Shown here: positions 34,841-43,002 of the stretch, one piece after another
Layout of the letters: each line of letters opens with the position of its first letter
How positions within the stretch are numbered: position 1 is the first letter of the stretch
Assembly (NCBI GenBank): GCA_049323275.1
Contig: JBMOOM010000051.1
Coordinates: forward strand, 27,476-91,475
Reading direction: 5' to 3'
Source of the DNA: Taklimakanibacter sp049323275
GTDB taxonomy: Bacteria; Pseudomonadota; Alphaproteobacteria; Rhizobiales; Aestuariivirgaceae
Length of the DNA stretch: 64,000 bases
Notes under the pieces: generated by a model
Database searches by the model: none
Seen by the model: the letters and a program-made list of their open reading frames with translations, nothing else
What the model was told of the DNA's origin: nothing
Made by a program: the position numbers and the translations under genes

Positions 34841-35797
34841 TCACGAGCTGCCGATGAAGATGCCGGTGAGGAAAACCAGGGCACCGCCGACCGCCACCTG
34901 GAAGGCGGCGCGCAGGAAGGGCGTGTCCATGTATTTCCAGCGGATCCAGGAGATCGCCCACAGCTCGAAGAACACCACGATCATGGCGACGACGGTGGCG
35001 GTCCAGAAATCAGGGATGAGATAGGGCAGGGCATGGCCGAGACCGCCGACCATCGTCATGAGGCCCGAGGCGAGGCCGCGGATCAGGGGACGGCCGCGGC
35101 CCGACAGCTTGCCGTCATCGGACAGCGCCTCGGCCAGGCCCATCGAGATGCCGGCGCCGATCGAGGCGGCGAGGCCGACGAGGAAGGTCTCCCAGGTATT
35201 GTGGGTGGCGAAGGCGGCGGCGAAGAGCGGCGCCAGGGTCGAGACCGAGCCGTCCATCAGGCCCACGAGGCCCGGCTGGATGACCTGCAGGAGGAAGAGC
35301 TTCTGCTTGGCGTCGGCCTCCTCGAGACGGGCGTCGGGGGTCAGATGCTTGAGTCCGAGCCGGTCGGCGAGCGAGGTATGGTCCTTCTCGGCCGCAGCCA
35401 GGTCGCGCAGGAGCTTGCTGATCGCCGGGTCGGCCGCCTGCTCCGCCGCCTTGGTATAGAAGCGCATATTTTCGAGCTCGAGCATCTCGGCGCGCTGGCG
35501 CATCCATTCGAGCGTCATCTGCTTCGAGAGCCAGACCGGCGTATGTTGGACGAAGCCGCGCACGTCGCCGCGCCGGATCAGCGGGATGAAGTCGCCGAAT
35601 TTCCTGCGGTAGGCGTCGGTGAGGCTCGCTTTGTGCGCCTGCTCCTCCTCGGCCATTTCGACGAAGACCTTCGCCGAGGCGGGGAATTTCTCCATCAGCG
35701 CATGGGCGAAGGCCAGGTAAGTGCGGGAGTCGTCCTCTTCGCTCGAGATCGCGAGGGCCAGGATCTCCTGTTCGGTCAGGTCGGAGAATGCTTTCAT
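34841..35797 (-). CDS. mbfA: Membrane-bound ferritin A (rubrerythrin-CCC1/VIT fusion)
   Basis: 318 aa fusion of an N-terminal ferritin-like di-iron domain (about 1-165, Glu-rich ALAISSEEDDSRTYLAF, EMAEEEQAHKASL, EMLELENMRFY, AAAEKDHTSL) and a C-terminal CCC1/VIT-like domain with about five membrane segments (LVGLMDGSVSTLAPLFAAAFATHN onward). MbfA exports iron and protects against peroxide in Agrobacterium and Bradyrhizobium. A perfect Irr box lies 8 nt before the ATG, and no Shine-Dalgarno sequence is visible there, so the message may be leaderless or nearly so. Confidence 0.94.
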   Translation of the reverse strand: MKAFSDLTEQEILALAISSEEDDSRTYLAFAHALMEKFPASAKVFVEMAEEEQAHKASLTDAYRRKFGDFIPLIRRGDVRGFVQHTPVWLSKQMTLEWMRQRAEMLELENMRFYTKAAEQAADPAISKLLRDLAAAEKDHTSLADRLGLKHLTPDARLEEADAKQKLFLLQVIQPGLVGLMDGSVSTLAPLFAAAFATHNTWETFLVGLAASIGAGISMGLAEALSDDGKLSGRGRPLIRGLASGLMTMVGGLGHALPYLIPDFWTATVVAMIVVFFELWAISWIRWKYMDTPFLRAAFQVAVGGALVFLTGIFIGSS

Positions 35798-35805
35798 GAT
35801 TTTTG

Positions 35806-35822
35806 TTTAGAATAATTCTAAA
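35806..35822 (-). promoter_or_regulatory. ICE box: Irr operator of mbfA
   Basis: TTTAGAATAATTCTAAA is a perfect 17-bp palindrome centred at 35814 and matches the iron-control element bound by Irr in Rhizobiales. It lies only 8 nt upstream of the mbfA start, where it would overlap the -10 region and block transcription when Irr is bound. Confidence 0.88.
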
Positions 35823-35939
35823 CTATTGAACAGCTAAAATCTGCGCATTTTTCCAGAACCCTTCATTAAGGGGTCTCCACCTAGAGTTCGGCCTCTCAAG
35901 CAGCGGGATTTGAGAAAATTCCCGCCTCGGAAGGTATCC

Positions 35940-37049
35940 ATGAATACAACGGTCCTTCGCGTCGGCAGAGGCCGGCTTGCGGCCCATCTCGAAGAAACCC
36001 GGCGCGCGATCATCGCCGGGCTGCGCCCGCACGCCCTGCTCTACGCAACCGCGATCGCTGCTCTACTCGTGGCCTTCATAGCGGCGGTCCATATCGATCG
36101 TGTGTTCGAAATGGACATGGTCCTGCTGTTCTCGCTGCCGGTCTTCCTGGTGATCATCGCGGCAGCCATGTCGTTCGTCGTCCGCGAGAGCTTCCGGCTC
36201 TGGTGGACAGGTTACCAGGGCAGCCCGATCAAGGAGGTCGCCCGCCTGTTCGTGCATGATGCCCTGGCGCCGCAGCGGCTCGCCAATCTACTGCATGTCT
36301 TCATCATCCTCAGCGTGTTCATGTCGGCCTTCAACACGCTCAAGATCTTCCTTCCGGCGATGAACCCCTTCCAGTGGGATTCGACCTTCATGGAATGGGA
36401 CAAGGCCGTCCATTTCGGCGTCCATCCCTATCAGATCCTGCAACCGCTCCTGGGCCATCCGCTGATCAGCTTCGGCCTGAATCTGTTCTACAATCTCTGG
36501 TACTTCGTCATGTTTTCCATCTGGATATGGCAAGCTACCGCCAAGGAGGACAGCGAGGTCAGGCAGCGCTTTCTCGTCGCCTTCATGATCACCTGGTTCC
36601 TCGGCACCAATGTGCTCGGCACGATATTTTCCTCGGTTGGCCCGACCTTCTATGGCCGGCTGCTGGGCGGGCCCGATCCCTATCTGCCGCTCATGACTTA
36701 TCTGCGCGAAACGACGCAGGTGCTGCCCTTGTGGTCGCTCGATACCCAGAATCTGCTGTGGGAGAGCTATATCTCGGGCAACAGCATGATCGCCGGCATC
36801 TCGGCGATGCCTTCCATGCATGTCGGCAGCTCTGTGCTTCTCGCCATTGTAGCCTTCGCCGCGGGCAAGCGGCGGCTCGGCTGGTGCCTCGGCATTTTCG
36901 CAGTCCTCATATTCCTGGGCTCCATCCATCTCGCCTGGCACTATGCCATCGACGGCTATGCCGGCATCGCGGTCGCGCTGGTCGGCTGGCATGTGGCGGG
37001 CCGGCTGGTGCGCTGGGATCGCGCCAGGCAGGGGCTGACGGAAGACTGA
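35940..37049 (+). CDS. PAP2 superfamily (inositolphosphotransferase-like) membrane protein, first tandem copy
   Basis: 369 aa polytopic protein. C-terminal PAP2 catalytic motifs are SAMPSMHVGSSVL (SxxxH) and HLAWHYAIDGYAG (HxxxD); the arrangement with a long N-terminal membrane part resembles Aur1/Ipt1-type inositol phosphotransferases rather than simple phosphatases. The ATG at 35940 follows CGGAAGGT; the frame opens a little earlier at 35910. A full-length paralogue follows 97 nt downstream. The substrate is unknown; lipid or LPS head-group transfer is plausible. Confidence 0.83.
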   Translation: MNTTVLRVGRGRLAAHLEETRRAIIAGLRPHALLYATAIAALLVAFIAAVHIDRVFEMDMVLLFSLPVFLVIIAAAMSFVVRESFRLWWTGYQGSPIKEVARLFVHDALAPQRLANLLHVFIILSVFMSAFNTLKIFLPAMNPFQWDSTFMEWDKAVHFGVHPYQILQPLLGHPLISFGLNLFYNLWYFVMFSIWIWQATAKEDSEVRQRFLVAFMITWFLGTNVLGTIFSSVGPTFYGRLLGGPDPYLPLMTYLRETTQVLPLWSLDTQNLLWESYISGNSMIAGISAMPSMHVGSSVLLAIVAFAAGKRRLGWCLGIFAVLIFLGSIHLAWHYAIDGYAGIAVALVGWHVAGRLVRWDRARQGLTED

Positions 37050-37146
37050 TCAGGCATCGTCCGTTGGAAACCTGCATCAATTTTCCCACGTTTCCTTAAG
37101 GAATGACCATCTAAATTGTCCCAAGGCATGTGACTGAGGGACGGAC

Positions 37147-38259
37147 ATGAACACGACGGCCATCGGGCTCGGCACCCACGATATTACGCAGCACCTGGTG
37201 GAAGCCCGCCGCGCCCTCGCCGCGGGGCTGCGGCCGCATACCCTGCTCTATGTGGCGGCTATCGGCACCGATCTGACGGCCCTGGCGGCCGCCATCTATC
37301 TCGACCGCCTCTCCGACATGCGCATGGTCTTCCTGCTGATCGCGCTTCCTATCATGGTCATCGTCGCGGCGAGCATTCTTTGGCGCATCATCCAAGAGAC
37401 TTTCCTCCTCTGGCGCTCGGGCTATGATGGCAGCCCGATCAAGGCGCTCGGGCATATGCTCGCGAACGACGTCCTCGCGCCGCAGCGGCTGGCCAATTTC
37501 GTTCATAGCTGCCTGGCGATCAGCCTGTTCATGTCGGCATTCGCCTCGCTCAAGATCTTCCTGCCATCGCTCAATCCGTTCCAGTGGGATGCTGCCCTTA
37601 CGGAATGGGATCGCCTGCTGCATTTCGGCATGCATCCGTATCAAATCCTGCAGCCGCTCCTCGGCCACCACTCTGTCAGCTCAGCCCTGAGCTACGGCTA
37701 TAATATGTGGTTCACCATCCTGTTCTCGTCCTGGATATGGGTCGGCGCCGCCTCCCGCGACAGTATGTTCCGCCAGCGTTATCTCTTGGCCTTCATGCTC
37801 ACCTGGTTCTTCGGCACCAATGTCATGGGCACCTTCTTCTCCTCCGTCGGGCCGGCTTTCTATGGCCGTCTTTTGGACGGGCCGGATCCATTTCAGCACC
37901 TGATGGCCTATCTGAACCAGGCCTCTCTCGTCAGCCCGATATGGTCGCTGGACATCCAGAACGCTCTCTGGGAGAGCTATGTTTCGGGCGAAGGCGTGGT
38001 CAAAGGTATCTCCGCGATGCCCTCGATGCATGTGGCCACCTGCATATTGCTCGTCCTGGCCGGCTTCGCATCCGGCCGGCGCTGGCTCGGCTGGCTCGCC
38101 CTGGCCTATGCGATGATTATCTTCCTCGGCTCGATCCATCTCGCCTGGCATTATGCCATCGACGGCTATGCCGGGGCGGCGGTGGCCGTCGCCGGCTGGT
38201 ATCTGGCCGGCCGGCTGGTGCGCTGGGACCGCGCCCGGCAGGGCCTAGCGGACGCTTGA
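37147..38259 (+). CDS. PAP2 superfamily membrane protein, second tandem copy
   Basis: 370 aa and collinear with the preceding gene along its whole length. Shared blocks include KIFLP-(A/S)-NPFQWD, HPYQILQPLLGH, GISAMPSMHV and GSIHLAWHYAIDGYAG, and both end RLVRWDRARQGL followed by a short tail. The two copies also share an upstream TTTTCC...TTAAGG tract. A local duplication with later divergence explains this. Catalytic residues are intact in both copies. A third, broken member of this type is at 17847-18821. Confidence 0.83.
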   Translation: MNTTAIGLGTHDITQHLVEARRALAAGLRPHTLLYVAAIGTDLTALAAAIYLDRLSDMRMVFLLIALPIMVIVAASILWRIIQETFLLWRSGYDGSPIKALGHMLANDVLAPQRLANFVHSCLAISLFMSAFASLKIFLPSLNPFQWDAALTEWDRLLHFGMHPYQILQPLLGHHSVSSALSYGYNMWFTILFSSWIWVGAASRDSMFRQRYLLAFMLTWFFGTNVMGTFFSSVGPAFYGRLLDGPDPFQHLMAYLNQASLVSPIWSLDIQNALWESYVSGEGVVKGISAMPSMHVATCILLVLAGFASGRRWLGWLALAYAMIIFLGSIHLAWHYAIDGYAGAAVAVAGWYLAGRLVRWDRARQGLADA

Positions 38260-38293
38260 CGGGGCGGGGTGCGCCTGCCATCAAGCGCCCCAA

Positions 38294-40096
38294 ATGACCG
38301 ATCTCAGCCATATCCGCAATTTCTCCATCATCGCCCATATCGACCACGGCAAGTCCACCCTCGCCGACCGGCTGATCCAGCTGTGCGGCGCCGTCAGCGA
38401 CCGCGAAATGGTCGACCAGATCCTCGATTCCATGGATCTCGAGCGCGAGCGCGGCATCACCATCAAGGCCAATACGGTGCGCCTCGACTACACCGCGAAA
38501 TCGGGCGAGAAATATGTGCTGAACCTGATCGACACGCCCGGCCATGTCGACTTCGCCTATGAGGTGTCGCGCTCGCTCGCCGCCTGCGAGGGCTCGCTCC
38601 TGGTCGTCGATGCGAGCCAGGGCGTCGAGGCCCAGACGCTCGCCAATGTCTATCAGGCGATCAACAACAATCACGAGATCATCCCGGTCCTCAACAAGGT
38701 CGACCTGCCCGCCGCCGAGCCGGCGCGCATCCGCCAGCAGATCGAGGACGTGATCGGCATCGACGCCTCGGACGCGGTCGAGATCTCGGCCAAGACCGGA
38801 GTCGGCGTTCCGGATGTGCTGGAGGCCATCGTCAACCGGCTGCCGCCGCCCAAGGGCGACCGCAACAAGCCGCTCAAGGCGCTGCTGGTCGACAGCTGGT
38901 ACGACCCCTATCTGGGCGTGGTGGTTCTGCTGCGCATCGTCGACGGCGAGATCCGCAAGGGCCAGAAGGTCAAGATGATGGCGACCGGCGGCGCCTATCA
39001 GGTCGAGCGCGTCGGCATTTCGAGACCCAAACGCGAAATGGTCGACAAGCTCGGTCCCGGCGAGATCGGTTTCTTCACCGCCGCCATCAAGGAAGTGGCT
39101 GACACCCGCGTCGGCGACACGGTGACGGACGAGAAAAATCCCACCGCCGAGCCTTTGCCGGGGTTCAAGCCGGCGCAGCCGGTCGTTTTCGCCGGCTTCT
39201 TCCCCGTCGATGCGGCGAAATTCGAGGATCTGCGGGACGCGATGGGCAAATTGCGCCTCAATGATGCGAGCTTCTCCTATGAGATGGAAACCTCGGCCGC
39301 GCTGGGCTTCGGCTTCCGCTGCGGCTTCCTGGGGCTGCTGCATCTCGAGATCATCCGCGAGCGCATCGAGCGCGAATTCAATGTCGATGTCATCACCACG
39401 GCGCCGTCGGTCATCTACAAGGTCAATCTCCAGGACGGCAGCCAGATCGAGCTGCATAATCCGGTCGACCTGCCCGACGCCAATCATATCGAATCGATCG
39501 AGGAGCCGTGGATCGAGGCGACCATCCTGGTGCCCGACGAATATCTGGGCTCGATCCTGAAATTGTGCGAGGACCGGCGCGGGCGCCAGAAGCAGCTGAC
39601 CTATGCCGGCACGCGCGCCATGGTCGTTTATGACCTGCCGCTCAACGAGGTGGTGTTCGACTTCTATGACCGGCTGAAGTCGGTGAGCCGCGGCTATGCC
39701 AGCTTCGACTACAAGATGGTCGGCTATGAAGAGGGCGACCTCGTCCGCATGGGCATCCTGGTCAATGCCGAGCCCGTCGACGCGCTCGCCATGATCGTTC
39801 ACAGGGGCCGCGCCGAGCAGCGCGGGCGCGTGATGTGCGAGAAGCTCAAAGAGCTCATCCCGCGGCACATGTTCCAGATCCCGATCCAGGCGGCGATCGG
39901 CGGCAAGATCGTCGCGCGCGAAACGCTTTCCGCCTTGCGCAAGGACGTGACCGCCAAATGCTATGGCGGCGACATCTCGCGCAAGCGCAAGCTTCTCGAC
40001 AAGCAGAAGGAAGGCAAGAAGAAGATGCGCCAGTTCGGCAAGGTCGAGATCCCGCAGGAGGCCTTCATTGCGGCGCTCAAGATGGACGAGAATTGA
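38294..40096 (+). CDS. lepA: Translation elongation factor 4
   Basis: 600 aa translational GTPase that back-translocates or remodels ribosomes under stress. G1 AHIDHGKSTLADRLI, the switch region ERERGITIKA, G3 DTPGHVDF, G4 NKVDLP, then domains II, III, V and the LepA-specific C-terminal domain ending in lysine-rich KRKLLDKQKEGKKKMRQFG. The length and the start (MTDLSHIRNFSIIAHIDHG) are standard. Confidence 0.98.
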   Translation: MTDLSHIRNFSIIAHIDHGKSTLADRLIQLCGAVSDREMVDQILDSMDLERERGITIKANTVRLDYTAKSGEKYVLNLIDTPGHVDFAYEVSRSLAACEGSLLVVDASQGVEAQTLANVYQAINNNHEIIPVLNKVDLPAAEPARIRQQIEDVIGIDASDAVEISAKTGVGVPDVLEAIVNRLPPPKGDRNKPLKALLVDSWYDPYLGVVVLLRIVDGEIRKGQKVKMMATGGAYQVERVGISRPKREMVDKLGPGEIGFFTAAIKEVADTRVGDTVTDEKNPTAEPLPGFKPAQPVVFAGFFPVDAAKFEDLRDAMGKLRLNDASFSYEMETSAALGFGFRCGFLGLLHLEIIRERIEREFNVDVITTAPSVIYKVNLQDGSQIELHNPVDLPDANHIESIEEPWIEATILVPDEYLGSILKLCEDRRGRQKQLTYAGTRAMVVYDLPLNEVVFDFYDRLKSVSRGYASFDYKMVGYEEGDLVRMGILVNAEPVDALAMIVHRGRAEQRGRVMCEKLKELIPRHMFQIPIQAAIGGKIVARETLSALRKDVTAKCYGGDISRKRKLLDKQKEGKKKMRQFGKVEIPQEAFIAALKMDEN

Positions 40097-40153
40097 TCAG
40101 CCAGCCAGCGACCAACTAGTTGCCATTCTTTGATTGACACGTATCATTGCTTC

Positions 40154-40354
40154 ATGGCGCGTGAAAAACCCACCATGGGCAAGGCCAAGGGCTCCCGCTC
40201 AAAACCGCAGGGCAGCACGCTGATCCGGGGGCCCACTGCTCAAGACTGGGAGTGGCTCCACAAAGTTGTTGGTCCCGTGGACGAGGACTTCATACAGGCG
40301 GCAACCGAGCAGCCGGATGTGCACGGCCGGCGAAAGCCGGGTTGTCCCAAGTGA
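40154..40354 (+). pseudogene. Short ORF, probable remnant of an antitoxin-like gene
   Basis: 66 codons. The segment PTAQDWEWLHKVVGPVDEDFIQAATEQPDV resembles the C-terminal toxin-binding tail of AbrB/MazE-type (VapB) antitoxins, but the N-terminal DNA-binding hairpin is replaced by a short basic sequence and the last codons are supplied by a REP-like palindrome (about 40326-40345). No toxin gene is adjacent. Similarity is from memory only; it may be an unrelated spurious ORF. Confidence 0.35.
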
Positions 40355-40400
40355 GTCCGCGGTGGCCGCATTCCCGGAGGATCATAGGGCGTCCCTACCT

Positions 40401-40696
40401 CGTCATGCCGGATGCCGCACTATCGTATGCACACATCTACAAGAGGGCGCATCTTCCCCTCGCCCCGCTTCAGCGGGGAGAGGGAGGGGCCCAACGCGCC
40501 AGCGTTGGGAGGGTGAGGGGCATCCCTGTTACCTCTGACCAATTCAGCCTTCGCAACAGATCCGGTGATCATTCCTGCGCCAAGAGACCGGGCGCCCCTC
40601 ACCCTCCCATTGCTTCGCAATGGGCCCCTCCCTCTCCCCGCTACGCGGGGCGAGGCAATTTCGCGCGCCTCACAAGTTGTGTGAACCCAATAGCGG
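40401..40696. mobile_element. Gene-less relative of element 1 (MITE-like, element 2)
   Basis: The left end (CCGC-AC-TATCGTATGCACACATCT, 40415-40438) and the inverted right end (CCGCTATTGGGTTCACACAACT, to 40696) correspond to the right and left ends of element 1, respectively, so it is in the opposite orientation. Inner inverted arms 40457-40520 and 40595-40655 contain hairpins (CCCCGCTTCAGCGGGG, CCCATTGCTTCGCAATGGG, CCCCGCTACGCGGGG). The 74 nt between the arms hold no gene. It looks like a non-autonomous derivative. It fills most of the gap 40355-40803; nothing else was seen there. Confidence 0.6.
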
Positions 40697-40803
40697 ACGC
40701 TGCAGGATTCGCAGGATTACCTTTGGCCATAATTCTGAGCCCCTCGGATGGGAGAATGAAATCTAGAGATCCTCACGCAAATCGGCACAAATTGACCCTC
40801 AAG

Positions 40804-41475
40804 ATGCAACGCGCGGCTGCGATTATCATGGGGCTGAATTCCCTCCTCGGGTTTGGAGTCACCATGGCCTCGGCGCGTCCGCCGCTCGAGGAAACGTCCA
40901 GTGGCAAGGCGCTCTATCAGCGCATCGGCAAGGCGGAAGCGCAGCGCAACCAGATTCCCTTCGAGATCGTCGACGCGGTGATGCGGGTGGAGAGCGGCTA
41001 TGACCCCGGCGCGCTCGGCACCGTCGGCGAAGTAGGGCTCATGCAGATCCTGCCTGCCACCGCCGACATGCTCGGCTTCAGGGGAACCCGCGAGGCGCTG
41101 GCCAAGCCCGAAACCAACATCGCCTATGGCACGCAATATCTGGCGGAAGCCTGGCGGCTCTCCGACAAGGACATCTGCACCACGGTGATGAAATACCGCG
41201 CCGGCCATGGCGAGACGCGCTTCTCGGTCAAGTCGGTGGACTATTGCAAAAGGGTGCGCCAGCATCTGGCGGCGATCGGCTATCCTGTGACCGGCGACGT
41301 TCCCAAGGCGACTTTCGGCTTCAATGAAGGCGGTTCCGGTGGATCGGTGCGCATCAAGGGCCGCGTCCGGGTCAGGTTCGGCGGCAGCAGCGGCTGCTTC
41401 ACCCGCGTGGTCCAGCCCGGACGCAATTACGGCAAATGCATCTCGCGCGCCGCCCTCAAGGGCCTGCTGAAATAA
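40804..41475 (+). CDS. Lytic transglycosylase (SLT domain), secreted
   Basis: 223 aa. The signal peptide MQRAAAIIMGLNSLLGFGVT (cleavage near ASA-R) is followed by an SLT goose-lysozyme-like domain: catalytic Glu in DAVMRVESGYDP, GEVGLMQILPATADMLG and AYGTQYLAEAWRL. It cleaves peptidoglycan glycan strands with anhydro-muramic product. A basic C-terminal segment with two cysteines (GCFTRVV...YGKCIS) is probably disulfide-bonded in the periplasm. Another in-frame ATG at 40756 would hide the signal peptide, so 40804 is preferred. Confidence 0.86.
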   Translation: MQRAAAIIMGLNSLLGFGVTMASARPPLEETSSGKALYQRIGKAEAQRNQIPFEIVDAVMRVESGYDPGALGTVGEVGLMQILPATADMLGFRGTREALAKPETNIAYGTQYLAEAWRLSDKDICTTVMKYRAGHGETRFSVKSVDYCKRVRQHLAAIGYPVTGDVPKATFGFNEGGSGGSVRIKGRVRVRFGGSSGCFTRVVQPGRNYGKCISRAALKGLLK

Positions 41476-41544
41476 ATCATTCGTGTTCGAACTGCAGCAG
41501 GCTGGCTTCGATCCCTGTTTCGGACTAGTCTCGGATCGAAACTC

Positions 41545-41988
41545 ATGGCTGCCAAGACTCCATTCAAGATTCCGCAATACAGGCTGGGCAGCGACGGTCA
41601 GCCTTTCGAGGCGGTCGGCAGCATGCCCGATTTGCGCATTGCCCAGCCGACGGCAATCTTCACCTGCGGCTCTTATCTTCTCCTGCTGCTCATGGACCCG
41701 CCGACCGTGGTGCAGGCCAGGACCGGCCGGCCTGGAATGATCAGCTATCCCCTCTCGCTCGCCGTGCTCGACGCCGAAAAGCAACGAGTGGTCAGGTTCA
41801 TCGGCCTGGAAGAGAGCCTCACTGGCACTCGCATGCTGGGTATTTTTGACTGTGCCGGGTCACGTTCGAATCTGGGAAATGCAGACCTGATGACGCAGGA
41901 CGAGTTTCTCGACCTTGCCACCAGGCTGTTCCGCGAGGAGACGGACTGTTCTGCCCCGCTGCTGCCAGTCGGCGAATATCTTTCCTGA
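41545..41988 (+). CDS. Hypothetical protein
   Basis: 147 aa with no family I recognise. It has a basic start (MAAKTPFKIPQYRLGSDGQP), a central hydrophobic stretch TAIFTCGSYLLLLLMDPPTVV that could be a buried strand or one membrane segment, and an acidic C-terminus (MTQDEFLDLATRLFREETD). Codon use looks like the neighbours. The ribosome site is weak. It is convergent with the saccharopine dehydrogenase-like gene (9 nt apart). Confidence 0.6.
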   Translation: MAAKTPFKIPQYRLGSDGQPFEAVGSMPDLRIAQPTAIFTCGSYLLLLLMDPPTVVQARTGRPGMISYPLSLAVLDAEKQRVVRFIGLEESLTGTRMLGIFDCAGSRSNLGNADLMTQDEFLDLATRLFREETDCSAPLLPVGEYLS

Positions 41989-41997
41989 TGCCGTGCG

Positions 41998-42984
41998 CTA
42001 CACCTCGATACGCATGCCGAACTGAGTCAGCCGCGCTATGTAATGCTCGAGCGCGATCAGCTGGTCCGGGAAATAGAGCCCGGGCTTCGGCGGGTCCTTG
42101 CCATCGAGGCCGGCGAGACGCTCGAGCGCCACCGCGATGCCGGCCGCGGTGAGCGGCGCCTGGCCTTGCGGATGCGACAGAACATGGCGGCCTCTGTGCG
42201 GCTTGCCGTTCTTCTCGCCGTCGATCTCGATGATGATCTCGGCCACGACGTCGGGCGATGATCCATCCGGCTGGCCAAGAGCGAGGTCGAAGCGCAAATT
42301 CCGCGCCGTGGTCGCCGCCGACAGGCTCAGGAGGTCGAAAGGCGTATAGGGGGTGGCCGGCAATTCGATGCCGTCGCTCATGCGCACCACGCGTTTCCTG
42401 TCCTCCTCTGTGGTCCATGTCCACTTGCCGTCCTTGAGATAGATGCTTTGCGGCGCCGCCATCAGCAGGCGGTCGAAATCGGCGGAGGCGGCGGGCCCGC
42501 CCATGTCGCGCGGATCGAGCACGGCGGAGATCGTGACGCCGTCGACTCGGTCGAAGTCCTTGGCGAAGTGGAGCGCGGGCAGCAGAGCGGCGCCGGCGAG
42601 CCAGGTGCTGTTGAAGAGAATGGCCGAGGCATCGGGGCGACGCATGTAGAGCGCCGTTTCCGGCCCCATCTCATAAGCGCCGGTCGAAACGCCGACATAG
42701 GCGGCCCCTGTCGCTTGCGCATAACGCATCGAGTTGAGCGTGTGATCCTTGACGAACATGGCGATGGCCGAGAAACGGCGATCGGGATCGAGGCCCAGAT
42801 CGCGCCGGTCGAGATCGATGGCCACCGCATCGGCGTTCCCAAGCGCCGCAGCGACGGCTTCGGCTTTTTTCAAGTCACGGCCGCCGATGGTGATCGGCGC
42901 CTCCGGATAGAGCTTGCGCAAGGCCTGCGCGGTCTGGGCGCCGACGAAGCCCGAGCCGCCGATGATGAGGATGGATTTGGTCAT
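41998..42984 (-). CDS. Saccharopine dehydrogenase-like NAD(P)-binding protein
   Basis: 328 aa with N-terminal Rossmann motif ILIIGGSGFVGAQTAQAL and IGGRDLKKAEAVAAALG, followed by a saccharopine dehydrogenase-like middle (GVSTGAYEMGPE, FNSTWLAGAALLPAL). The C-terminal part is a dimerisation/substrate domain. Substrate unknown. It begins 18 nt after the stop of an MDR oxidoreductase gene on the same strand, so they are probably co-transcribed. Confidence 0.8.
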   Translation of the reverse strand: MTKSILIIGGSGFVGAQTAQALRKLYPEAPITIGGRDLKKAEAVAAALGNADAVAIDLDRRDLGLDPDRRFSAIAMFVKDHTLNSMRYAQATGAAYVGVSTGAYEMGPETALYMRRPDASAILFNSTWLAGAALLPALHFAKDFDRVDGVTISAVLDPRDMGGPAASADFDRLLMAAPQSIYLKDGKWTWTTEEDRKRVVRMSDGIELPATPYTPFDLLSLSAATTARNLRFDLALGQPDGSSPDVVAEIIIEIDGEKNGKPHRGRHVLSHPQGQAPLTAAGIAVALERLAGLDGKDPPKPGLYFPDQLIALEHYIARLTQFGMRIEV

Positions 42985-43002
42985 GATGCGATGCTCCTGA
43001 TC

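Noticed and set aside
36063..36992. Minus-strand frames opposite the tandem PAP2 genes
   Set aside because: Compositional shadows; the plus-strand proteins have catalytic motifs and are conserved between the two copies.
40457..40655. CRISPR array
   Set aside because: The repeated hairpins are inverted arms of one element, not regularly spaced direct repeats with unique spacers.
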